64,000 nucleotides of DNA from NCBI GenBank assembly GCA_900491605.1, contig UESW01005041.1, positions 215,291 through 279,290 on the forward strand. Reading direction: 5' to 3'. Made by a program: the position numbers and the translations under genes. Under the pieces are notes generated by a model. That model was given only the letters and a program-made list of their open reading frames with translations, had not been told where the DNA came from and searched no databases. This document shows positions 43,070-54,855 of the stretch, piece after piece; position 1 is the stretch's first letter, and every line of letters begins with the position of its first letter. This stretch comes from Calamus simplicifolius (lineage: Eukaryota; Streptophyta; Magnoliopsida; Arecales; Arecaceae).

Positions 43070-44161
43070 TGTTGTTGCTGGAATCCGTCCTCCGACTCGG
43101 GCGCGGTCGAGCTTCAGATTGGGCTCCCTCCTGGGCGGACCTGCAAAACAGTCCTTACGCGAGAGGCGTTGGGGGTGGCCCTCTGCGGAAGATCCTCCAA
43201 CGCTCAAGTCAACGGAGATCAACAACGAACAAATATGGGGAGAAGGCTCTCGCTGAAGAGTCCCTCTAGGGTAGCCTTTTGGGAGCTCCAGAGCTTTAAT
43301 GGCGAAAAGGGGGGGAGTAGAGATAGAGTGAGAGTAGTGCTGAGAATGCATCAAGAATACATTACCTGAGAGAATCTAGGACTGTGCTATTTATAGGCGA
43401 TCACCTGATTCTTTGAGCGTGTCATAGAGGTCTGAAAGTTGTTGGAATTCGAGGCTGATTCGAATCAGGCTGTTGTGAGGCCTGTGGGATCCGTATCTTG
43501 TCAGTTAGAGGATCGACGGCTGGGAAGGCTAGTTGATGCCTTGAGGCTTAATGATCATATAGACCTAGGCCACTCTTGCGGGCCCTAGGCCACTTCTGGG
43601 TATGATTCCCGTTTAGAATCTTATTCGGTTATAGTGGATTCAAATTCTCATGTGCTGGATTCCGCAGAGGTATTTTGAATGTCATGGTTCGGCTCGGTTA
43701 TAGTGGATTCAAATTCTCATGTGCCGGATTCCGCAGAGGTATTTTGAATGTCGTGGTTCGGCCCGAATGAGGAATAACCTGTTTCTCGAGGTGTAGAATG
43801 GATCGGCTCGAATGGCCGAGGCATTGTCGGCTCGGATGGCCGAGGCATGACGATGGCTCGGGTTACCGAGGAATGACTCGGCTTGGGCGGCCGAGGTATG
43901 AAAATAGCTCGGGTTATTGAGGAATGGCTCGGCTCGGATGGCCGAAGTATGAAGATAGCTCGGGTTACCAAGGGATGACTCGGCTCGGATGGCCGAAGTA
44001 TGAGGACGAATCGGGTTCTCGGGGCGACCCTACTTTGTCAGAGGTGATTTGGCTTCGTCGCTTGGATGTTGTGCCAGCGGGCTTGTAGGATGTTTGGATT
44101 GGGCGTGATCCAATCGTCGATGTGGCGGTCAATAATGTAATAACAATTTTACCCCTAATCA
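43070..44161 (-). repeat. 5' LTR of element C
   Basis: It starts TGATTAGGGGTAAAATTG and ends CCAGCAACAACA, followed by the primer-binding site AATTGGTGCTAGAGGAAGGG. The TATA core is at 43389-43396. A 69-bp segment is tandemly duplicated (43626-43694 and 43695-43763) and occurs once in the 3' LTR. The CTCGG array lies at about 43790-44030. Confidence 0.93.
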
Positions 44162-44581
44162 ACTATGTACACACTTGGATGGATCATATATACATTTAGA
44201 TAATTGAGTATACACTTAGCCCATCCATGTAAACATTTATATTTTCACTATGTACGTACTTAGATCAATCTTGTATATACTTATATTTTCACTATGCACA
44301 TACTTAAATAAATTCTGTACATACTTATATTTTCATTATATACACACTTAGATAAATATTGTACACACTCAGATCACTATGTGCACACTTACATATTTAT
44401 GGTGTATATACTTAGACGGACCCTGTATATACTTATATTTTCACTATACACACATTTATATTTTACTATGTATATACTATGAATTCTATACATATATATA
44501 TATTTCCTACATAGACACAGATCCTATATGCACATATATTTTTATTGTGCAGACGCTAAGATGAATGCTATACACACTTAA

Positions 44582-44782
44582 GGCATGTTTAGGAAGCTGC
44601 ATGGCATTGGATTAGGAAATCTAGGGGGTGTGGTTAGTATGACAATCCCAAACTTTTTGGTATAAGATGCAAATCAAATGGTGGGACCCATGGTTTCTCA
44701 ATCCTACTTTTGTTCAATTAAATGTAGGATTGCATTATGAATGCAATGAAATCCCATCTAGTTTGTCATTCCAAACATGTCC
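44582..44782. mobile_element. MITE-like unit, copy 1 of 3
   Basis: About 200 bp, starting GGCATGTTTAGGAAGC and ending TTCCAAACATGTCC, so the ends are inverted repeats. It encodes nothing. The termini resemble PIF/Harbinger MITEs, but a target duplication is not clear, so the class is a guess. Confidence 0.6.
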
Positions 44783-45231
44783 ATATATCACCATATGCAC
44801 ACATAGCCCATCCTTATGCAGACATTTTCATTGTGTGCTCGCCTAGATGTGTACACAATTAGATCATTATGCATACACTTAACCTATTTCTATATGCACA
44901 TATATTTTTACTATGTAGACACTCAGATGAATCTTGTACATAGTTATATTTTCACTATTTAGACACTTAGAGATCTTGTACATATTTATATTTTCACTGG
45001 ATATTGTACACACTCGGATCACTATGTGCACACATATAATTTCACGATGTATATACTTAGATGAATCCTATACACACTTATTTTTTCATTATGCACATAT
45101 TTATATTTTTACTATGTATATATACTCTGAATTGTGTGTGTGTATATATATATATATGCTGCGTACACACAAATCCTATATGCACATATTTTTATTGTGC
45201 AGATGATAAGATGAATGCTCTACACACTTAA

Positions 45232-45431
45232 GGCATGTTTAGGAAGCTGTGGCATTGGATTGGGAAATCTAAGGGGGTGTGGTCGGTATGGCAATCCTAT
45301 ACTTTCTGGTATGAGATGCCAATCAAATGGTGGGACCCACGGTTTCTCAATCCTACTTTTGTTTGCTTAAATGTGGGATTGGATTATGAATACAATGAAA
45401 TCCCATCTAGTTTGTCATTCCAAACATGCCC
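45232..45431. mobile_element. MITE-like unit, copy 2 of 3
   Basis: Same unit, ending TTCCAAACATGCCC, 650 bp after copy 1, with the same minisatellite flanks. This shows amplification of the larger block rather than separate insertions. Confidence 0.6.
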
Positions 45432-45899
45432 ATAGATCACCATGTACACACTTAGCCCATCCATAAGCAGACATTTTCACTGTGTGCACACTTAGATGTG
45501 TACACAATTAGATCATTATGCATACACTTAACCTATTTAAAATATACACATATATGTTCACTACGTAGACACTTAGATGAATCTTGTACATATTTATATT
45601 TTCACTATGTAGATACTTAAATGAATCTTGTACATATTTATCTTTTCACTATATACATACTTAGATGAATATTTTATACACTAAGGTCACTATGTGTACA
45701 CTTATATTTTCACGGTGTATATACTTAGATGAATCATGTATACACTAATATTTTCATTATGCACACATTTATAGTTTTACCATGCATATTTTATGAATTA
45801 TGTATATATATATATTTTTTTTTCCTGCGTACACACAGATCCTATATGCACTTATATTTTTATTGTGCAAACGTTAAGATGAATGCTATACACACTTAA

Positions 45900-46100
45900 G
45901 GCATGTTTAGGAAGCTGTGTGGCATTGGATTGGAAAATCTAAGGGGTATGGTCAGTATAGCAATCCCATACTTTTTGGTATGAGATGCAAATCAAATGGT
46001 GGGACCCATAGTTTCTTAATCCTACTTTTGTTCACTTAAATGTGGGATTGGATTATGAATACAATCAAATTCCATCTAGTTTGTCATTCCAAACATGCCC
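45900..46100. mobile_element. MITE-like unit, copy 3 of 3
   Basis: Same unit, 668 bp after copy 2, again flanked by GATGAATGCTATACACACTTA on the left and a CCATAGATCACCATGTACAC-type sequence on the right. Confidence 0.6.
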
Positions 46101-46500
46101 ATAGATCACCATGTACACATTTAGCCCATCCATATATAGACATTTTCACTGTGTGCACACTTAGATGTGTACATAGTTAGATCATTATATATACACTTAA
46201 CCTATTTTTGTATACACAAATATTTTCACTATGTAGACACTTGATGGATCTTGTATATATTTATATTTCACTATATACATACTTAGATGAATAGCATGCA
46301 CACTTAGATCACACTGTGTACACAATTAGCCTATTCCTATATACAAATATAATTTCCTTATGTACGCACTTAGATGAATCCTCTATACACTTATATTTTC
46401 ATTATGTATACACTTAGATAAATGCTGTACACATTTAGATCACTATGTACACATTAGTCTATACCTGTGCATATTTATATTTTCTCTATTTACATACACA

Positions 46501-46920
46501 GGGAGTTGGAGGACAGGCAGAAATATCATTTTTCTTGGAGTGAGATTAGAATAGTCATTTAAAGTTAGGGATGGAGTAAAGGGATCAAAAGTTGAATAAA
46601 AAGTCAACAGAGATTGTTTATTATAGTGGCATCTTCGGAGGGCCCTATCATCAAATACCCCTTAATACAATGGAAAGGGAGATGATATGGTGGCCAGCGA
46701 GCGATCTAAACTAGATCAAGACTCTCAACAACATGGCTTGTTCTTTGGCATAGGAGGTTTGTTTTTTAAGAACAATTTGAATTTTTAAATTTATTTCCAT
46801 AAAAACTAAAATCATAATAAAATTAAAATTAAAGTATCTCAACTTCATAATTTTTGTGGCTTCTCACAAGGACTACCCTGACCAAGGTTTTGCTAAATTG
46901 AAACACTGTGAGACATTCAT
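46501..46920. other. Unclassified sequence between minisatellite and Copia LTR
   Basis: I see no gene, repeat unit or terminal motif. Part may belong to the Copia LTR that follows on the minus strand, whose far end I cannot place. Confidence 0.4.
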
Positions 46921-47498
46921 TCCAAACTATTTTGAGAGGTCAATCACATCTTGTTCCACTTACTGCTCCATAAGTACTTGACTGCACCCAAAACCTTCTG
47001 TCACTGGATTAAAAATTCATATAGTCCAGCATCAAAGTACAATAGGTTGCTTGCAAGCTACCATGGTGACCTCAGGTCAGAGGGACACTTATACTCATAT
47101 CCCTTTGAGAACACCTTTTGGCAAAAGACCGTTCCGCAGATTGGTCATGTTCAGTGAGATATCATACACCTTACCTGCATGTCATACCAGTGTCACCATA
47201 CTCCTTGGTAAAGAGGACAACCAACCTATATGACATACAACAACCTATATTTGATACATAGTTGTCCTATAACTACATATCATTTGGTCACGACCATTTT
47301 AAGAACCACTAAATAAACCCTCTCTTTATTGAATCAATTATGATTTTAAGGACTCCATCATAAAAGAATTCATTTCAGAAAAATGCAATGTGATAAATTG
47401 CCAAATAAATATTTTATTGATTAATAATTTACATATATTTATAACTTGCATAACCATCTACAAGTTAGTTGATTGGCTTTAGAACATAATTTCCAACA
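46921..47498 (-). repeat. Copia LTR (3' LTR, far end not defined)
   Basis: The edge at 47498 reads TGTTGGAAATTATG on the minus strand, directly after a Copia pol end and a short purine-rich tract. The body contains AT-rich stretches with AATAAA-like signals. The other boundary is uncertain. Confidence 0.55.
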
Positions 47499-47745
47499 TC
47501 TTCCACTTGGACTAAAGCCACTCAGAATAGTATCTAATACCCATATTCCATTTATGATCATCAAATTCTTTGATTCTGAGAGCTTTAGTGAAGAGGTCGG
47601 CCAGATTCTCCTTTTCGTCGATCTTTTGAAGGTCGACATGACCTCATTCAATGATTGCTCACACAAGGTGATAGTGACGCAGAATATGTTTGATGCACTG
47701 GTGAGACTTTGGCCTTATATTCTACTTGCTCTAATCTTATGATGA
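47499..47745 (-). pseudogene. Copia RNase H C-terminus and polypurine tract
   Basis: The minus strand encodes HILRHYHLV, then VDLQKIDEKENLADLFTKAL and KWNMGIRYYSEWL with a stop. This is the classical end of Copia pol. It is followed by AGTCCAAGTGGAAGA, the tract that precedes Copia 3' LTRs. In-frame stops near 47660-47690 show decay. The remainder of the element is missing. Confidence 0.75.
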
Positions 47746-48649
47746 TTTAGGAAGTCTTTGATCAAAGCAGAATAAAAAATTAGAAAGAGTTTTTAAACGT
47801 TCATTAATTGAATTATCATTAGAAGATTAATAGAGACATGAATAAGTAATTGAGTTTGACATTGATCCATACTCATATACTTATTCAGAGTGCAACATGA
47901 TTGAAGGATTGAAGTGCATGATAACTTGCCATTGAAGGGTATATTTGGTATATTCACAAATTTTATATCTTTCGGATAGATATGATACGTTGCTAGATAT
48001 CAATCTTGTCTTGTAGGTTTGATTGGATTAAAGAGTTTGATTTGATTAACAATTAGAAAGGATTCTAATTGTCAAGTTCGGGATCGCATTGATTAGACCT
48101 ATAAGGAATAAAAATGTTCTAATCATGATAGGTCAACTTGTACCCATACCTACTGTTGGCTAGATGTGGAACCCAATGGGTCACACACAAAGGAACTGAT
48201 CAAGGGTCTAATTGGATTAGATCATGTTTGCAGGATAGACATGCTAGCACGTGTTGCAAACCCTAGCTCTTGATTCAAATTAGATTCGAATCTGATTCTT
48301 GCATTAGGTTAATCTAATATGATTAGATCCTGATCTAATATGGGTTCGCCAAGAGTTGGAACCCAATTGGCATTATTTGGACCATTGGATGGCTCTTTGG
48401 ATAATGAATATGGATCATTGGTCAGTGGCTCGAATTGGACCATTGGATAGTGGTGTCTTAATATGGACCATTGAATGATGTCTTAATCTGGACCATTGGA
48501 TTATTTCTTAATATGGACCATTGGATGGTGTTTTATTTTGAACATTATCATGAAATAAGTGTAGGAGTTTATCAACGTGAGAAGGGCATGAATAAGGCTT
48601 ATCGAATAAGTCTTTTGAGTGAATACGTCTTCCCGCTCTCTTTGTAGTG
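47746..48649. other. Unclassified AT-rich DNA with GGACCATTGGATGG repeats
   Basis: No gene is seen. From about 48388 to 48545 there are six diverged copies of ATGGACCATTGGATGG with spacers. AACCCAATGGGTCACACAC near 48170 recalls plant Copia LTR sequence, but no ends are visible. It stops abruptly at the truncated edge of element D. Confidence 0.4.
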
Positions 48650-49304
48650 TGGATCCATTGTATGGCTCGATGGTGGGGAGTTTAACATGGGAGGGATCAC
48701 TTCTCGCATAATCTTCTCGGAGAAGGGGATGCCTTGTTCTACTTTCAATTGGGGAGGAGGAGCTTGCTTGATAGTATCCAACCCTTGGCACCACTCCTAG
48801 CGCATCTCATGAAGTTATCGTTGAACTTCCTCATCATGGATGGTAAAAGTGATGGGACTAGGGGACCATGGTCGCAGCATCAAGTCATGGCAGAAGTACA
48901 CTGGAGAAAGAGACCGAGCTCACCGAGATCTAGACGGGCTCTTTTTTCCAACCCTCTGCGGTGTCAGTTTAGGCCATTTATGGTTGGACTGTTAGAGGTG
49001 GCTCGTAACTTCAAGCGGACTGAAAGATAAAACCACCGGCGAAACAGGGGCAGCAGCTCCATTGTAAAGTTGTGGAGCTAGTGCAGTTATAAGAGAAACT
49101 CTGTGGAGCCCCCTGTACTAGCTGGGTCAGAGCTTGGACCTACTGAACCAGCATGGCAAACTGATCTTGAGTGACCGGTACTACTGGCGGTGGAGAAATC
49201 TTAGTCGATGGTGGTTGCGGGGGTGCCATATTATTCATGGGATCAGGCCTTTGGGATGCAGCCTGATCCGAAGCTTCTGAGGATGCTTTTCTTCGGTTAG
49301 CCAT
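48650..49304 (-). pseudogene. gag: Element D gag N-terminal fragment
   Basis: The start codon is intact (MANRRKAS) at 49304, unlike A. Frames change several times. It includes the VTQDQFAMLVQ-like segment and the part EQGIPFSEKIMREVIPPM that is deleted in A. The capsid domain and knuckle are missing. Confidence 0.75.
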
Positions 49305-49388
49305 TGAGGAATTATTCTTCTTGTCCAGAACCTTGTCTCCTTGATTTCAAGTTTAATGGGGCTTAAGGCCCTTCCTCTAGCGCCAATC

Positions 49389-50246
49389 TGTTGCTGCGAA
49401 ACTCCGTTCTTTGGCTTAGGCGCGACTCACGTCAGGATCCGGATGGCGATCTACCATCTGGGTGAACTTGCAAGACAGTCTTCACATAAGAAGCGTTGGG
49501 GGTGGCCCCTGCGAAAAACCCTCCGATGCTCAAGTTAGTGAAGATTCATAACAAGCAGATATGAGTAGAAGGCTCCTGCAGAAGAGTTCCTCAAGAATGG
49601 CTTCTCGAGAGCCAAAAACTCTGCTTGAGCCTCAATGGGTTTTCAGTAAAAGAGTATACATACCTGAAGAAATTTTAGGATAAGGTATTTATAGGTTGTC
49701 TGAATGTTGGCGGGTTATTCACCCGACTCCTCAAACGTATTTTTGGAAGTGAGAAATCAATATGATTTGAATCTAATTTGAATCAAGTTAGTTATGAGTT
49801 CGGTAAGATTTGAACCTTGTTTGTTACGAGGATCTACGGCCGAGGAAGCTGATTGGAGCTTTAAGATTTGATTACTTGATTATTTATAGGCAATAGGCCA
49901 TATTTAGCTTTATTTCCTTCTTGGGGTGCTGGGAGCTGATGTGACTAGAACCTACCAAGTAATCAGAGATTTAAATTTCGTGGTCGGAGGATTGTAATTA
50001 GCTCCTAATTCTTATTCCCGGTAGGTTGTTTTTGGTGCTGCCGAGGTATGGGGGTGGCTCGGCCCTGCCAAGGTTTGGGAATGACTCCTCGAGGCTCGGC
50101 CATGCCGAGGTATGAGAATGGTTTGGTTTTTGCTGAGGCATGGCAATTTATCTTTTTCCAAATATGACATATGACGGGCAGAAATCGAAAACGAACCTTT
50201 TTGTCATGCGTAGATATTGATGCAATGACAATTTTACCCTGCATCA
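49389..50246 (-). repeat. 5' LTR of element D
   Basis: On the minus strand it starts TGATGCAGGGTAAAATTGTC and ends GCAGCAACA, followed by the primer-binding site TTGGCGCTAGAGGAAGGG. It is clearly homologous to 2852-3723. Confidence 0.82.
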
Positions 50247-50440
50247 AGTATGATGGGTGAACTAAACTACTTCTCAGACTTCAAATCAAACAAAGCAAAG
50301 AGGGGATCTTCATAAGCCAATCCAAGTACATCAAAGAAATTCTGAAGAAATTTGGCATAGAGACCTCCAAGAGGATCATTACACCTATGAGCTCATCGTG
50401 TAAATTAGATTCCAATAGTACCGATACTTTCTTAATCGTC
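50247..50440 (+). pseudogene. Copia reverse-transcriptase relic (copy 2)
   Basis: Twin of 3724-3930. The frames are broken in different places. It lies directly outside the LTR of D, as in copy 1. Confidence 0.65.
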
Positions 50441-51467
50441 ACTCGACACTTTCATCCACTGAGTTTGTTACACGAAGAACGTGTAAAAATCAATGTCAAA
50501 TGATACCAATTTCAAAAATAGCTCCCCAATAACGCTTTGCCCCATGTGACGATCTGGTTATATATCTCCAGTGAAGGCGGGATGGTGTTATTGTATTGTA
50601 AAACTGGTGAGGAACGTAGACGGATTTATTTGCCCAGGAGCCATAGCCATGTGGAACGTTGGACAAGGTTCTAAGCATTTTATGAATCACTGACATCTCC
50701 AATCGAGATCGTGAGCTGCTCTATTTAGTAACACTTGAGTCTCTCTCTCTCTAATATTAAGGCTCTAAACTTGTTGGTTCTTCTAATCTTTAATAAAGGT
50801 TCTATTGTCGATATCCATCCAGATTGTCGTGAGGTATTCGAATAGATTAATTTTGCAAGGGAGTTGAAGTCACCTGGGAAGTGGGGCAACGCTCTAGGCA
50901 ATTTACCATTCATTGTTGATATGATCAATTTGGGCCAGTCTTGTCGGTGCCACGGAATTAAAAAATAAAATAAAATAATAAACCGGGTTCTATCATCGAT
51001 TACTTGTTCTCAACATCTAGAATCTAGTTAAGAGGATGTGTGTTGATATAATCAACAAGTATCAAACCAAACAGAGAAATCAAGTGCTTTCATCATACAC
51101 AACATAGCAAACTTAGACAAAAATGAAAAGATACTGTCATCAACATAGCTCGATATTCATTTTGGTTTATGATTGTGGATGCATGAATGAAAAAGCTAGA
51201 CATAGTTCTTCCTAATCCTTTGTACATCGAGAACTAGCAATGAAGCTGAATGTAGAAGACATTACAATAAGCACTGAGACAATCCAGGTATCAGTTTGAA
51301 GAGTTCCGTAGCTAACATTCCAATATGATATAGCAGACACTATCCAAAGAACCAGTGACACTTCTTGGTATGATACCATGATCTTTCAAGAAGAAATCTG
51401 ACATAAAGGTCTAAAATGTCTTTCTGCCACACTGCAATAAACTGCCCTCTGGTCCAATTCTTTTCAG
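50441..51467. other. Flank downstream of gene copy 2; probable 3' UTR near 51467
   Basis: No independent gene is supported. It includes the LINE empty site AATCAAGTGCTTTCATC (about 51079-51095) and the 75-bp stretch missing from copy 1 (about 50566-50640). Confidence 0.55.
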
Positions 51468-53546
51468 TTATGCTTGAGTTCGCATCTTCTGCATACCAGT
51501 TGAACAAAGAAACAAAATTAAACAAGAAAAAGTAATACTGGTCAATAGATCATGTAAAGCATATAGAAAAGAAGCAATCACAAAATATTATATCCTCTTT
51601 TTCTAATCCTCTTTTTGATTCCTGATATCAGTCGGACATCATAATACTCTTAGAAGTGCCGGACATCATGACTCATTTGTGAAGTCAAGGTCACTAAAAA
51701 TGAAATCAGGACGAGAAAATCAGAAGATAATTCGGTAAATCATGGTATCAGATACAAAACCAAGAGTCATTAACCATGTGAGGGAAGTCTAAATGTGTGA
51801 TTGATCGTAGTCTGGCTTTTTCCATGATCGGAGGCATCTAATGCATAGCATAAGGAAATCTACTTATTATTCTATTCTGGAACCCATTACTCTAATATTT
51901 ATTAATAACACTAGTTATTATCAATAAATTAGTTTCCAAATATTTAATAATTGAATTTAATTTACAAAGAGTAAGATATGAGCCCTAGATGCATGAATAA
52001 GTGCAACTGTCAAATTCATAGCTAGCAAGGACTGCAAAAACTTAAAATCTAGAATATTTCTCACTTTAGCAGAAGCACTAGTGGAGGGCTTGCTCTCAGA
52101 TGCTGGCGATGTTCTTTTCTTTTCAATGGGTGGGAGGCTGTCGCTTTCTTCAATTTGCCGCTTCTCAATGTTCCCCAGTTCTTCTCTTAGTGCCTTGGCC
52201 TTGAATAGAGATCAAGAAACTTAAGTGTTTATGATTTTTAATAAAAAATTTAGATCTTTATATGATGGATAACAATAAGGCAAAATTTGTTCTTTCTAAT
52301 TACCTCCTGATCAGCTCTTTCGAGCTTGATACTTATGCTTCTTCCCTGTGTCTGCAGGGATTCCAGCTGAGCTGACAGTAGTCTCATCTGGAGAAAAAGC
52401 AACATCTTATAAATAAACAAATGTTATTGTTATACACAATGTAATGTTGAAAAAGAAAAAGAAAAAAAGAAAAAAAAAATTGAGGAACGTGAGTGAATGG
52501 CGCTATATTTCTATGTCTACAGGTTCAAAGCTATTAACTGAAAGAAATGGAACCATAAATTTATTCCCAAAAAAAAAAAAATCCAGAGAAAACTATCTTT
52601 CTATAAAATTTATCAGAAAGACCTATTTCAAGTCCAGCATACATATTAGCCCAGCAATACTAGTACTGCATGAGAAACAATCTGTGCTGCCGGTCAGTTG
52701 GTGATCAAGAAAGCTGACCATGGACTCTAACAAGAGATTATACAAGATTGCAGAATGTCATTCAAGAAATTATACTCACAATAAAAAGGATTGGTGAAAC
52801 ACCTATTGCCTAGTCAAATGACAAACCATTCAATCAAATGCTTACTCGAACATTCAAGATTAGAGGATAGGGACACCAGATGGTATAACAAGACAAAAAG
52901 AACTCTATAATGTCGCTCTCATGCCGAAAAGAATGGTATGACATGCTAACAAAGAAAAGATTACCATTACTCCGTCTTCTTGTCCTTGTTTCTGCTAAAC
53001 AACGAAACCATTTTCACCATTTTCTTGCTATAAAACTCCTTATAGTTTCAATCAACCGAGAATCCAAGCGAGAAGATTCACGTCGTACCTCTGTTTCTTG
53101 ATTTCTTACTGCTCTCCGCGAACGCATAACGTTTCCGGACAGAGTCTCTGCTGCACCCTTTATTGCGTCACTATCCCTTTCCTCCTCCTCCATCTCCTCG
53201 CGGCACGCCATCAGCCGCGTCTCCTGCATCCTCGTCTGTTCCTGTAATATATTTTTTTTTTTTTAATGTTAGCCAAAGAAAATTAAAGAAAAGCAGCAAG
53301 AATTAGGGAAAAAGGAGCACAAACGTCGAATTGTTTCAAGCGCATGTCAAACTTTTCCAAGAACTCCTGGCGGTCATGGATTACAGTGTGGAGGCGAATC
53401 TGTTCCAGCTCGCAATCGTAGAGAGCAGACGTCACATCTTGGACTTGGAGGCTGCTGCTGTCGTCCAGATTATTGAAGGGCTGCAGCTCCAATGAGCCGC
53501 TGGTAGATTCTTGGATGCTCATCGGGGACTTCGGAGAGAGCCCCAT
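51468..53546 (-). CDS. Unidentified coiled-coil gene, copy 2 (five exons, uninterrupted)
   Basis: Inferred exons are 53546-53325, 53241-53089, 52387-52304, 52199-52065 and 51488-51468, all GT-AG and phase 0. They give about 204 residues starting MGLSPKSPMSIQES; the inner MSIQ at 53522 is the start shared with copy 1. Heptad-rich segments include EQTRMQETRLMACREEMEEE and LSAQLESLQTQGRSISIKL. The tail KKRTSPASESKPSTSAS is Ser/Pro-rich and the last six residues are KMRTQA. Intron 2 is about 350 bp longer than in copy 1. I see no signal peptide or membrane segment. Family and function are unknown. This copy looks more likely to be expressed. Confidence 0.58.
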
Positions 53547-53805
53547 CGTTTGGGAACCAAGAAAATCCAAGAAACCCCCAAAACGCCGGAGAACAAGTAC
53601 AGAGTGGGGCTTCGGAATGAAGAGGAATCAAGAACTACCGTGCGTGCGCGAGAGAAAAGCTTTGCGTGCTCGTGTTCGTGAGCGAGAGAGAGAAACAGAG
53701 AGACAGGGCGAGGGAAATTAGTTAACGGGCGCTGGAATCATGGGCTATGCTTTACCCTCATCGGGAAACATTCTGTAATTTAAGGGAAACTTAAAGTGTG
53801 ATCCT

Positions 53806-53811
<6 letters not shown>

Positions 53812-53846
<35 letters not shown>

Positions 53847-54395
53847 TTGGTACAAAGGGACGATCACATAAGTCTAGTGCAAATCAGTCCAGATATATCA
53901 TAATACAAAATTTGCAACAAAATAGAAGGACAGAGGTCTCCCAGCCTCCATAACCAATAACCAATGTGCTGAGCCACAGAGGCCGCCGCCTAGTTAGCAG
54001 CCGAATTGGCTTCTCGGTATATATATCGGATATGGACAGTATCCACTTCCTGTAAGATGGACCATATAACCCTGAGAATTGGATTAGTGGGGGCTTCCGT
54101 AACATTCTCCTTCCGTAGCCACCTAATGATCGTCATCGAATCATCCTCGATCACTAGTCTATGGACATAAAGAGTCTCAGAAGCATAAGTAATACCAGTC
54201 CAAGCAGCATAAAGCTCGATCATATGAACAGAGAAATCAAGGGTGTCAAATCCACCAGCTGCCAACATATGATCCTGAGGCCCACAGATGATAAAGGCCG
54301 AACTAGCAAATCTTCTATGAACACTCCCATCAGAATTGATTTTGACGAACCATGAAGAAAGGGGCTTCCAGAAAATAAAAACCGTACATAGTGTT
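53812..54395 (-). mobile_element. 5'-truncated LINE of the same family, with an (AAT)n tail
   Basis: The piece corresponds to the 3' end of the LINE at 4492-10473: RNase H (MIELYAAWTGITYASETL, VIEDDSMTIIRWLRKEN) and the 3' end. Instead of a poly(A) tail it has an ATT-repeat run on the plus strand (about 53809-53847). It is flanked by GATCCTTCATTA at 53800-53811 and 54396-54407. Copy 1 has the empty site near 28820. Confidence 0.88.
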
Positions 54396-54407
54396 GATCC
54401 TTCATTA

Positions 54408-54855
54408 ATTACACCTTACAAAAAGTTCCTCGGAATGCTTGATTCCGTGCCATTTCTCACTCTCCCTCATTGGTGGTAATCTTTTTTTTTTTCTGAGAAA
54501 AAATTATGCAACTATTTTATTCTCGAAACTTTCTCATTTTCTTAATTTCATCATTGTTTAAAAATCTTCCGAGCTTCCAATATTGCGTATCAGAAGACTT
54601 CCCATATTCCAACTCCCCTCACCCCTCATCTCATTCATTATGATAATTGCCCCCCACATGCATTGATGTTATTCCCCTTCAGCTGGTTCAATGTATTTTC
54701 ATTATTGAACAATCTTTCTTGTTGAATGTTTTTAATGGGACTAGACAACTCTTTAAATTTGTTTAATACAACAACAAGGATCGGCATAATTCTCGTAAGA
54801 GTTCATGCTTCTAAGTAATTCTCATTAAAAAGAGTGAATGTTTTGTAACTCTTAT
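54408..54855. other. Upstream flank of gene copy 2; no gene seen
   Basis: Matches 28835-29280 of copy 1. It is AT-rich and ends at element E. CTTAT at 54851-54855 is the candidate 5-bp target duplication of E, whose partner is outside the window. Confidence 0.6.

Larger units (their letters stand above)
30013..44161 (-). mobile_element. Tat-lineage Ty3/gypsy retrotransposon C, structurally complete
   Basis: On the minus strand the order is 5' LTR, primer-binding site, gag, pol (protease, RT, RNase H, second RNase H, integrase), tandem arrays, antisense units 2 and 1, polypurine tract, 3' LTR. The flanking duplication is ACTAT and the host is the minisatellite. Compared with B it lacks antisense unit 3 and has a larger array at 36780-37550. 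Frameshifts and a deletion of the protease active site make it non-autonomous. Confidence 0.94.
44162..46500. repeat. AT-rich minisatellite, right part, with higher-order repeats
   Basis: It continues the array interrupted by element C: diverged ACACTTAGATGAATC and TTATATTTTCACTATGTA units. On top of this a 650-670 bp higher-order unit is repeated, each containing one copy of a MITE-like sequence. Confidence 0.85.
48650..50246 (-). mobile_element. Tat-type element D, 5' fragment (twin of A)
   Basis: It holds the 5' LTR, primer-binding site and the N-terminal part of gag, ending in the gag segment near SSHTMDPHYK. LTR, gag start and outer flank match element A. The truncation at about 48650 marks the left limit of duplication copy 2 or a later deletion. 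Confidence 0.85.
48770..54850. repeat. Segmental duplication, copy 2
   Basis: Colinear and in the same orientation as copy 1. It retains the empty sites of the LINE (about 51079), element B (51934-51938) and the MITE (about 53720), and has its own insertions: a truncated LINE at 53812-54395 and element E at 54856. Confidence 0.9.

Noticed and set aside
47551..47742. Plus-strand frame of 89 codons as a gene
   Set aside because: The minus strand encodes the Copia RNase H end at exactly this place, so the plus-strand frame is a shadow.
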